Assembly: GCF_902859875.1 (NCBI RefSeq)
Contig: NZ_CADIKF010000060.1
Location: 1-43,078, forward strand
Direction of reading: 5' to 3'
Source: Paraburkholderia solisilvae
Lineage (GTDB): Bacteria > Pseudomonadota > Gammaproteobacteria > Burkholderiales > Burkholderiaceae
Length of the DNA stretch: 43,078 bases
A model generated the notes under the pieces. That model was not told the origin of the DNA. It worked only from the letters and a program-made list of their open reading frames with translations, and searched no databases. Position numbers and translations under genes: made by a program. Every line of letters starts with the position of its first letter. Position 1 is the first letter of the stretch. Shown here in pieces: positions 35,189 to 42,356 of the stretch.

Positions 35189-35703
35189 TGCAAACCAAAC
35201 CTTCACTCGATGAGTTGTTTGAGCGTCGCCTGACGTTCCCGGATTTCGAGCCGCAGGAGCGGCTTGCGCGACTGGTCGGCCTTGACGACCACAAAGAGCG
35301 CCTGAGCAAGATCCTCGGTCTGCTGATGACCCCCGCAGGCCTCAAGGCTTGGGCCCAGAAGCATTACCCCAGCGCGGAGGGACTGCTTAATCACGTGCTC
35401 CGGCGTCCGCCGCTCGTAGTGTGGGCGGGCGATGTTGGTTCCGGCAAGACCGAGTTGGCCGAGACTATCGGGGACGCCGTCGCGCGACAGGAGAAGATCG
35501 AGATCACGCTGTACCCGCTGAGCCTCTCAAGTCGCGGCTAGGGGCGGGTCGGGGAAATGACGCAGCTCCTGTCCGCGGCCTTCGACTAACGGTCGAGGCA
35601 GCAACCAAGCTGAAGGGATCGACCGGCCGTTCGCGTGGGGCAATCGTTCTCCTCGTCGACGAAGCTGACGCGCTTGCTCAGTCGCGTGAATCGGCGCAGA
35701 ACA
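35188..35703 (+). pseudogene. Remnant of TRIP13/Pch2-like AAA+ ATPase of type III CBASS
   Basis: The N-terminal half of a TRIP13-type ATPase is present: MQTKPSLDELFERRLTFPDF at the start, Walker A in VVWAGDVGSGKTELAETIGD, and Walker B in AIVLLVDEADALAQSRESAQ. A TAG at 35539-35541 stands where GQGRVGEM would need Gln, and a base is lost near 35588 (FD-TVEAATKLKG). Homology ends at about 35703, where a minus-strand gene's 3' part is joined. In intact systems this ATPase disassembles the HORMA/cyclase complex. No cGAS-like cyclase or effector nuclease is visible here. Confidence 0.72.
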
Positions 35704-35707
35704 TGGC

Positions 35708-36662
35708 TCAGAGAAGCGCTCTCATTCTTACCTTGATATCCGGGTTTAGCGCTTCATGTGACTGCTCCAGCGCGTCGTCGAATCCATCAATCACCGAACG
35801 CTTCACAAAGATCGAGTCTGCCTGTACGGTGAAATCCGCCGTACTGACGTTTACGGTACGGTCCAGTCCATCGGAATCAGTGAACGCGATGCGAGCACTT
35901 TCGTAAGCCTGACTTCTAGCCTGAAAAAAACTTCTGAGCGTACTCACCCGTCGATTGTGTGCGACGTTTTCCGAGCTTTATCCCAAGCGTTTTTCGAACT
36001 TCACGAACAAACCCATGAGCATCAAGCGTCCCCTCCCTGTTGCTGTCCGTGATGAGTTCAATGGCCTTCAAACGTCCATCGCGTAGTGCGTCGACAAGAG
36101 AGTCAGAGGGATGGCCGTCGAATCTGAAGAAGAAGCGGCAACGATACGTCTTGGGGGCCCCATTTGCGTCCACTGAGCCGTCCGGATGAAGAAACCGGAA
36201 CTCGTCCGGTCGTAAAAGCTCTACGTCGCGAAGTAACGCATTGAAGAAGCGCTGAATGAAGGTAATGGACAGTCCGGTGGCATTTTCGACCAGAGCTATC
36301 CTTGCATCGAGCGGGTCATCGGATGGTCTGATCAGTACATGGCTTGAGAAGTCTAGTCCTTCATTGCTCTCTCGCGCAGCGGCTCTCCATGTGTAATTTG
36401 CCGGATCGGAAAACTTCGGATCGGCAAGCCGTCTGTCGCACTTGTTGATCAGGATTTCATACGTTCCGTCGTCGGAAACGGAAAGGTCCTTGATGTAATA
36501 GACGTGCTCGTTGTTGTAAGTCTTCAGACGCGCCTCTGGCGGGATTAACGCTATGAGTTGCAGCGCAGTCGCTGTGGAAACGGTTGCTGGTGCCTCAAAC
36601 GTTCGCGACGTGTCGGTAACCCGCAGGTCATAGAAGCTGACCGTCCTCTCGAATCTTTTCAC
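35708..36662 (-). pseudogene. Unknown gene with T7 frameshift, cut at its 3' end
   Basis: A GTG at 36662 behind GGGGA opens 248 codons (LIALIPPEARLKTYNNEHVY; AIELITDSNREGTLDAHGFV) ending GEYAQKFFSG at 35916. At a seven-base run (35924-35930) one base fewer would join it to another open stretch, ARSQAYESARIAFTDSDGLD and onward, open to 35708, giving about 317 residues. The join continues natural sequence, so I read it as one broken gene. Transcriptional slippage on the run could in principle restore it. The family is not recognised. It is convergent with, and abuts, the CBASS remnant. Confidence 0.6.
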
Positions 36663-36858
36663 TTTGTCCCCGTGCTGTTCGATTTTCCCACGGGCGAATA
36701 GTACGGCCTCAGTCAGCGGCTAGGCAATCCAGATTTGCCACGGATCAAATCATTATTTGTTGCGCATAAATCCCCGTAAAACCGGTCGAAATCTCGGTAA
36801 GTGTCGTTTTTTCGAGGCTATGCTTGTTGCCTGATGACGGTACGGTGTACATCGTGCT

Positions 36859-37755
36859 CTATCTCCTCTGCTTTCCATTTCCTGCCTTTCGACGGGCAGC
36901 ACGATTCATCTGTGTCACGGCACGGCCAGGGTCGGTTCTCTCCTCGCGCTCGCGGTTGACGGTATCAGCCAGGAGATTGCGCTCCAGATTGAATACCTTT
37001 AGGTATTCGTCGCGACCGGTCCCGAGCGCCGCGTATTTCAGCGCATCGAGCATGATGAGGGCCCGTGTGTGCGGTGCCCAATCCGGCGTCGATAGGGTTG
37101 TACGCTCGATCTCGATGGTTCGCGACCTGAAGGTCCTAATCGAAAGCAGCAGGGATGCGATACGCTCGATGACGAAGACTTTCGCCGGAAGTCGCATGTC
37201 GCCGTACGGTACGTCTTCATTTAACATTGAGCCGAGTGCGCCCATATTTGCCTCGGCAATCGCAAATAACATCTCACACGCAGTCAGCCATTCGCGCCAG
37301 AATCGCGGCTTCGCTATTACGTAATTGCAGAACGCTACCTGTTCGGAGGACTGGACGAGCTGGTACGCGTTGCAAGCAGGGGCGATTGCGTTGCACGCCA
37401 ATGCCAGCGCACTGGAAATGCCTGGATGATGATGGCTCGCCTGCTCGAAGACATTCAGGAAAATCGCATTCTGCTCAAAGAAGGGCGAGAAGATTACCAC
37501 TTCGGTGTCGCCTGGCTGCTTCGCCAGATACGCGCACACGTCATCGGACGTGAGCTTCGTTTTCTCATTGAACTTCGGTGACAAAAAACCGTACCAGGCG
37601 TTGTCATCGAGCGCGTTGCTCAGCAGATACCTACGCATCGGCCAGTACTCGCGCCAGTCGGGACGCTGTGCCGTGTTGTCGAGAGGAATGAAGCCCGGAT
37701 CGAGCGCGCGTCGACTCTCGTCGGAATAGAAAATCTGGTAGATGTAGTTCAGCAT
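36859..37755 (-). CDS. Conserved protein of glycan-type loci
   Basis: The 298-aa product starts MLNYIYQIFYSDESRRALDP, with GGAAG just before ATG 37755 (an upstream in-frame start at 37785 is less likely). MLDPGFIPLDNT-like starts and the DDNAWYGFLSPKFNEKT block are, as I recall, typical of a family found next to glycosyltransferase and methyltransferase genes. No catalytic motif is evident. The C-terminus is very basic. A methyltransferase gene lies 930 bases upstream on the same strand. Confidence 0.65.
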   Translation of the reverse strand: MLNYIYQIFYSDESRRALDPGFIPLDNTAQRPDWREYWPMRRYLLSNALDDNAWYGFLSPKFNEKTKLTSDDVCAYLAKQPGDTEVVIFSPFFEQNAIFLNVFEQASHHHPGISSALALACNAIAPACNAYQLVQSSEQVAFCNYVIAKPRFWREWLTACEMLFAIAEANMGALGSMLNEDVPYGDMRLPAKVFVIERIASLLLSIRTFRSRTIEIERTTLSTPDWAPHTRALIMLDALKYAALGTGRDEYLKVFNLERNLLADTVNREREERTDPGRAVTQMNRAARRKAGNGKQRR

Positions 37756-37929
37756 CGCGGACTTCCGCAGGACGGTACCGGTCATTCGGCGACCGTCGAT
37801 TTGTAAATGCGCTCGACCTTGTTCTGCATCACGCGCGGACTAATCTTCGAGAGGCTCAGGTCGCCTCTGCAAAGACCACGTGAGCCTCGACAGGACAGAC
37901 CTAGCCGCGCCTGAACAGGGTCTTCGTTG

Positions 37930-38254
37930 TCAGAGCCGGTTTCCGGCGAATGCATATCGGGCCGCATACGCGCCGTACATGACCCACAGAATCAGGGCGG
38001 TCATGTAGCTGTCGTTGTTCGCAAAACGGTTGGGTACCGGAAACACATCAATCAGCCTGCTCCGCACCGCGCCGCCGCGCTGCAGATGCGTCTGCACGAT
38101 GATGCACGCGACGAAGCGCCGCCTAGAAGTAAAGGTGGCGACGCAAGCATGCGATTGCGCCGACGAGCGGGCAGATCAGCGCGAAGAGGAATGGCCATGA
38201 GAAACCTGTCTTTACACTGACCGTCGCGTCCCGCTTCTTGAAGATCACTTTCAT
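37930..38254 (-). pseudogene. Small membrane protein, frameshifted
   Basis: The first frame (MKVIFKKRDATVSVKTGFSW, then PFLFALICPLVG) ends early in RRHLYF and a stop at about 38125. In another frame the expected rest appears: FVACIIVQTHLQRGGAVRSR, then VPNRFANNDSYMTALILWVM and YGAYAARYAFAGNRL, with a stop at 37930-37932. The 'VKTGFSWPF.F' start resembles DUF2628-type inner membrane proteins. The exact break lies between about 38130 and 38170. Confidence 0.6.
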
Positions 38255-38280
38255 GTTCGACTCCAGTACCGAACCTAGAA

Positions 38281-38678
38281 TCAGCGCAGCGCGGCGTAAG
38301 CGTTCTGGCAATCATCGGTCATGCCACCGCCGAAGCCGAGCATGGTAACGATGGTCGCAATCGACTGCGCCACACCGCCCTTGAACTCGGGTGAAGCGCA
38401 CCGCTCTGCGACCGCCAGCGCGCCGTCCCGCGTGATTGCCGCTCGCGGCTTATCGTCGAGCCCTTTTCAGCGGTTTCGAGTTGCTGTTTCCCTTCGGCTG
38501 CCTGTGTCGGCTGTGTCAGTCCCATCATCTGGACGTACGCAGCGCCGCAAACCTTCAGCGCCTTAACGTATTGAGCACACGCAGTTGGAATGCCTTGCGC
38601 ATGTGCGCCCGGAAGTGTGAATGCAACCAGTGCGGCGGCGGCCACACCGGACAAAACCCCTGTCGATTTCTTACTCAT
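38281..38678 (-). pseudogene. Small secreted protein with frameshift
   Basis: The start MSKKSTGVLSGVAAAALVAF with cleavage near AHAQ is a Sec signal peptide. The mature part has paired cysteines (TACAQYVKALKVCGAAYVQM). At GGG 38461-38463 one base is missing. The actual frame goes into Arg/Ser-rich nonsense ending at 38319, while the other frame gives the plausible helical end DGALAVAERCASPEFKGGVA, then MLGFGGGMTDDCQNAYAALR, stopping at 38281. Two further cysteines lie in that hidden part, so the disulfide pattern depends on it. Confidence 0.65.
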
Positions 38679-38682
38679 GTTT

Positions 38683-39501
38683 TTACCCCGTTGTCTTTTC
38701 GGCCAGCACGGTCAGATGCGGCCGGTTCGAAATGCAGTGCGCGAAGATCACGCGGAAACCCTGGTCAGCCATGAACCGCTTCATTGCTTTAACCGAGAAG
38801 TGCCACAGATGGCCCGGCGGCCCGAAGAGCTTCCACTGCGGTCCGGCGCGAACCGCAGAGAAGTGGGTGACGCAGGGAACAACGAAATAGACGCGACCGC
38901 GGTCAGCCAGCACGCGACGGACTTCCTTCATGAATTCGTCCAGGTGCTGAACGTGTTCGAGCACGTGAAAGCCGACGATGAATTCCCAATGACCATCCGG
39001 ATATCGCCGGTCGTGCAGACTGCTCGAAAAGACACGAAGCCCGCGCGCCCGAAAGTATGAAACGGGGGCTGTCGCGTAATCAATTCCTTCTAGGTCGAAG
39101 CGCGCGGTCGACTTCAGGGCTTTCAGAAGATGGCCCTCGCCGTATCCGATTTCCAGCAACCGCCGACGCCCACGTGCGTGACGCACGATGTTCCATGCAT
39201 GCCACCAGTTCTCGATTCCCTTGCTGAATCGTCTGCTCAGGCGTTTTTGCGTAACCGGAACAAACACCCCTTCGTCGGAGTGGCCGGTCAAGTAGAAGTC
39301 CGCCAGTGCATGCTCGGAGGGAACGTTACGCACATAGACGAAAAGGCACGCCGGACACCGGTCGAGGTAATAGCTATTACGCTCGAAATACAATGCTCCC
39401 GTTGTTCCGCAGACCGGGCATTGCAGAAGCATGTAAGCATCCCCGTTGTGTTGCGCGCTCTCGACCGACTGCAGCACAGTGTATTCGTGCATTGATCGCA
39501 T
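38683..39501 (-). CDS. SAM-dependent methyltransferase with zinc ribbon
   Basis: The 272-aa product has an N-terminal zinc-binding pattern (CPVCG, then CPAC). The class I methyltransferase core follows: LLEIGYGEGHLLKALKS (SAM loop), LEGIDYATAPVSYFR, and FIVGFHVLEHVQHLDEFMKE, the 'HVLEH' block of the Methyltransf_23/SAM family used in sugar and O-antigen modification. WHFSVKAMKRFMADQGF is also typical. The start at 39501 is a choice; ATG 39492 is possible, and neither has a clear ribosome site. Confidence 0.82.
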   Translation of the reverse strand: MRSMHEYTVLQSVESAQHNGDAYMLLQCPVCGTTGALYFERNSYYLDRCPACLFVYVRNVPSEHALADFYLTGHSDEGVFVPVTQKRLSRRFSKGIENWWHAWNIVRHARGRRRLLEIGYGEGHLLKALKSTARFDLEGIDYATAPVSYFRARGLRVFSSSLHDRRYPDGHWEFIVGFHVLEHVQHLDEFMKEVRRVLADRGRVYFVVPCVTHFSAVRAGPQWKLFGPPGHLWHFSVKAMKRFMADQGFRVIFAHCISNRPHLTVLAEKTTG

Positions 39502-39563
39502 TTTATTTAGGATTACATATTTATTAATTCCAGCACGCACGGCATTAGTGCGATGCGGGAACA

Positions 39564-39914
39564 CTAGCTTTTCGGCAGCCTGTCGCCGGATTCGAGCATC
39601 GTCAGGCAGCGGCAAAACACAGGTCCGCCTATGAGCCCGTTCGTGCGCAAAGCAATCAGCCGCTTCCGTCGAATGTGCTCGGCGTGCGTGCTGTCACCCA
39701 TTACCTTCCACACCGAACAGATTAGTTTGCGGAAAACCGAGCGTCGGCAAACGAGGTAGGCGACGATTGTGAACGGTCCGGTACACGTACTGACGAAAAA
39801 CCAAGCTGTGCGCGACAATCCAACGCGGTTCACCGCAAGTCGGCGCATGTCGTACACAATCGCCTGCCCTGTCACCATGGCTGTTAGCAGCCAGATCGCC
39901 ATTACCGTCCGCAT
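39564..39914 (-). CDS. Small membrane protein
   Basis: The 116-aa product has two hydrophobic segments (MAIWLLTAMVTGQAIVYDM; WFFVSTCTGPFTIVAYLVCR) joined by a basic loop, and a basic C-terminus. ATG 39914 or 39902 could be the start. It is divergent from the XRE regulator and shares its palindromic promoter region, so it may be regulated by it. Function unknown. Confidence 0.55.
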   Translation of the reverse strand: MRTVMAIWLLTAMVTGQAIVYDMRRLAVNRVGLSRTAWFFVSTCTGPFTIVAYLVCRRSVFRKLICSVWKVMGDSTHAEHIRRKRLIALRTNGLIGGPVFCRCLTMLESGDRLPKS

Positions 39915-39928
39915 TCACCGAATATAAC

Positions 39929-39954
39929 ATATCTAGATTCTAGATTCTAGATAT
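39929..39954. promoter_or_regulatory. TCTAGAT triple repeat and dyad at a divergent promoter
   Basis: Three tandem TCTAGAT units (39932-39952) lie within a larger dyad with arms ATATCTAGA (39929-39937) and TCTAGATAT (39946-39954). A further CTAGAATCT lies at 39969-39977. It sits between the XRE regulator and the membrane protein gene, and is the likely operator of the regulator. Confidence 0.6.
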
Positions 39955-39982
39955 CGCATGAGTGCCCCCTAGAATCTGGCGC

Positions 39983-40243
39983 ATGGCTCATCCACTTCAC
40001 GACCCGCGAAACCAGCGCATTGCCGTGCTTCTGACCGAAATTCGGAGGCAGCGCGGACTTTTGCAGCTAGACCTTGCCGAGCGCCTAGGGCGGCCACAAT
40101 CGTTCGTATCGCGATACGAAAGCGGCGGCAGACGACTGGACCTCACGGAAGTTATGGACGTACTGAAAGCGCTCGAATTCGACGTGCACGAATTCATCGA
40201 CCAGCTTGAGTCGTCGGGACCGCCTCAAGTGCTTCCGCGTTGA
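39983..40243 (+). CDS. XRE-family helix-turn-helix regulator
   Basis: The 86-aa product is a single Cro/CI-type HTH domain (QRIAVLLTEIRRQRGLLQLD, LAERLGRPQSFVSRYESGGR, LDLTEVMDVLKALEFDVHEF). It has no extra sensor domain. The ATG at 39983 lacks a ribosome site and may be read from a very short leader; GTG 39962 is an alternative. The TCTAGAT repeats upstream suggest self-repression. Confidence 0.85.
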   Translation: MAHPLHDPRNQRIAVLLTEIRRQRGLLQLDLAERLGRPQSFVSRYESGGRRLDLTEVMDVLKALEFDVHEFIDQLESSGPPQVLPR

Positions 40244-40853
40244 AGCAGTTTGGATCAGGCGGAGCTCTCCATTGGATCATGTTGCGCCGGCCCTTCTTGC
40301 CGGTAAGGGCAACCGCCGAACAAGTGTCGACCCAATTGTAAGTCGAAACAGGTGTTCAGATTTGCGTGTTATGCGAGCCGCAACTGGGTGCGCCGTGGAT
40401 TCGAGCGGGTTCTAGGAAGAACGGGCGGCAATCATGCAGTACGACGGTGGGATACACCACGATGTTGAGTTTGCTGCGGTGTGTTTAACGCGCATGTACC
40501 GCGAACGCACCGGAACTACCGAACCCGAAGGCGGCGACTTCCTCACATTCCGTCGCGCGGTTAAGTGCAGCAAAGTCAGCCGCTCTCGCCCGGAGGCGAT
40601 GATACGCAAAAGAAAGCAATCTTATCGATCGCACCGCTGGCGCATCTGATTCTGCTATCTGTCGTCGGCAAGTCGCACAATCCCAAGCTGGAGTCTAAAA
40701 TCCGGCGGCAGATAGGAATGGGTGGCACGCCGCACTCGCATCACACGCCTACGACCTGATCTGACTGCGACTGTCATATCAAGCCCGGACCTTTACAAAT
40801 CAGCCCTTCTCGTGTGCAGGCGAGGCGCACCGCATCACCGCGCTCAAAGAGGC
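40244..40853. other. Gap with possible gene remnants
   Basis: Overlapping plus-strand frames at 40434-40649 (MQYDGGIHHDVEFAAVCLTR) and 40565-40759 (LSIAPLAHLILLSVVGKSHN) each have some protein character. Neither has a good start or a known family. They may be parts of one frameshifted gene. No RNA gene is recognised. Confidence 0.35.
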
Positions 40854-40889
40854 CCAGCTATTCGAAAAGAGTAGCTGGCTTTTTGTTTT
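40854..40889 (+). terminator. Rho-independent terminator
   Basis: A stem CCAGCTA (40854-40860) and TAGCTGG (40872-40878) with an 11-base loop is followed by CTTTTTGTTTT on the plus strand. It would end transcription from the 40.4-40.8 kb region ahead of the integrase module. Confidence 0.75.
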
Positions 40890-41046
40890 GTTGCCGAAAT
40901 ACAACGGTTATTATAAATAATAAAATGATGTGAAAAATTTCAAACATCTGATTCTAAAGAAAGTACATTTAATTAGACCAAAAATTATTTGAAAGCGCTC
41001 CCTACTACCTATAACCTTTCCTTATTCAATTCAACAATTACTACGA
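40890..41046 (+). promoter_or_regulatory. AT-rich leader of the integration module
   Basis: This 157-bp stretch is far more AT-rich than its surroundings and non-coding. TTGAAA (40989-40994) and TATAAC (41010-41015) are 15 bases apart, a poor but possible promoter. Such AT-rich leaders are often bound by H-NS-type silencers or host factors needed for recombination, which here is an inference. Confidence 0.4.
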
Positions 41047-41412
41047 ATGACGAAAGACAACAAAAATACAGACTTCGAAAGCGACGCTTCGACCAACAAA
41101 GCGCTTTCCTTACAGGAAGCCGCCACCCTGCTTGGCGTAAGTTACGCGACGCTCTTCGCCCATAAGACGGAAATGGGCTTTTTCCGGATTGGCAAGCAAT
41201 GGCGAATCTGGCCTGAAAAACTGAAGACCACAACAGAGTATAATTCGTGCCGACCGGCGCGGACGGGACCGAAGGAGAAGAAATGCCACTCCGTAAGCGC
41301 AACGGCTCGGACATTTGGCACGTTGACATCCGCGCGCCAGGTGGCGAGCGAATTAGACAATCTACTGGCACGACCAACAAAAAGGAGGCTGAAGAGTATC
41401 ACGACAGATTGA
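41047..41412 (+). CDS. AlpA/Xis-like helix-turn-helix protein
   Basis: The 121-aa product contains an excisionase-type MerR-like HTH (LSLQEAATLLGVSYATLFAH, then FFRIGKQWRIWPEKL). It lies directly in front of the integrase gene and overlaps it by 130 bases in another frame. Residues after about 65 are Ser/Arg/Thr-rich and may exist only because the frame stays open over the integrase start. The real protein may be a frameshift-extended version of a 70-aa Xis. It probably directs excision or represses the integrase. Confidence 0.65.
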   Translation: MTKDNKNTDFESDASTNKALSLQEAATLLGVSYATLFAHKTEMGFFRIGKQWRIWPEKLKTTTEYNSCRPARTGPKEKKCHSVSATARTFGTLTSARQVASELDNLLARPTKRRLKSITTD

Positions 41413-42356
41413 AAGCTGAATTGTGGCGCGTTTCGAAACTTGGTGAAAGACCGAAACGTACATGGGATGAAGCCGCATTACGGATGTTGAGAGAATCAAC
41501 GCACCTTAGTTCGCGTGTGAATCTTGAAATCCATATTCGGCATTTCCGGCAGTTTTTTACCGGTCGCTTGCTCGAGTCGATTACTCGTGACGAGATTTAC
41601 GAAGCACTGCCCCAATTGAGCGCGCGCGCGAAACAGCCTAAACCGCTGGCCGTCAAAACGAAGAACTTGTATCTCGGCACCATGAGGCACTTATTCAATC
41701 TCGCGCTCAAATGGGAATGGATCGACCGCGCTCCGATTCTTGAGGAAACACGGGTAGCAAACAAGCGCGTCCGCTGGATTACGCGTGAGGAAGCGCAAAG
41801 GCTGATTGCGGCAATCAATACCGAATGGCTACGCGACGTTGCAACACTCGGTTTTGCAACCGGATTGCGACGGGCGAATCTGCTCGGGCTTGAATGGTCG
41901 CAGGTTGACCTAGTGAAGCGGCGCGCGTGGGTTCATCCGGATCAAGCGAAGGCCCGCAAAGCCATCGGCGTGCCGTTGAATGAAGACGCTGTAGCCGTCA
42001 TTCGGCGCTGGATCGGAAGGCACCCTACGCACGTTTTCTCGCGGCGCGGCAAAGTCATTCCGGATGTGACCAGTGAGCAATGGCAGAACCAGTGCAAACG
42101 TGCAGCTATCGAGAATTTCCGGTTCCACGATATCCGGCACACTTGGGCAAGCTGGCACGTCCAGGCAGGCACGCCGCTGAATCGGTTGATGGAGTTGGGT
42201 GGGTGGACAAAATATGAGCACGTGCTGCGCTACGCTCACCTTGCGCCGGACCATCTGGCACAGCACGCGGAAGCGGTCACAATCTGGTCACAGCAGGAAG
42301 TAAAAGCGCCGCAAACCCTTGTGGCGTATGGATCTCAGGGAAGGTATTTAAAGTAG
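41283..42356 (+). CDS. Tyrosine-type site-specific integrase
   Basis: The 357-aa product starts at ATG 41283 behind GGAG. It has an N-terminal strand-rich domain (PLRKRNGSDIWHVDIRAPGG), the SAM-like core-binding domain, and the catalytic domain. The latter holds Arg in FATGLRRANLLGLEW, His-x-x-Arg in FHDIRHTWASWHVQAGTPLN, Trp in LGGWTKYEHVL, and the nucleophile Tyr in RYAHLAPDHLAQHAEAV. It belongs to the island/phage integrases. Its last codons lie at the comEC junction dyad, the usual position for an integrase next to its own attachment site. It looks intact. Confidence 0.93.
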   Translation: MPLRKRNGSDIWHVDIRAPGGERIRQSTGTTNKKEAEEYHDRLKAELWRVSKLGERPKRTWDEAALRMLRESTHLSSRVNLEIHIRHFRQFFTGRLLESITRDEIYEALPQLSARAKQPKPLAVKTKNLYLGTMRHLFNLALKWEWIDRAPILEETRVANKRVRWITREEAQRLIAAINTEWLRDVATLGFATGLRRANLLGLEWSQVDLVKRRAWVHPDQAKARKAIGVPLNEDAVAVIRRWIGRHPTHVFSRRGKVIPDVTSEQWQNQCKRAAIENFRFHDIRHTWASWHVQAGTPLNRLMELGGWTKYEHVLRYAHLAPDHLAQHAEAVTIWSQQEVKAPQTLVAYGSQGRYLK

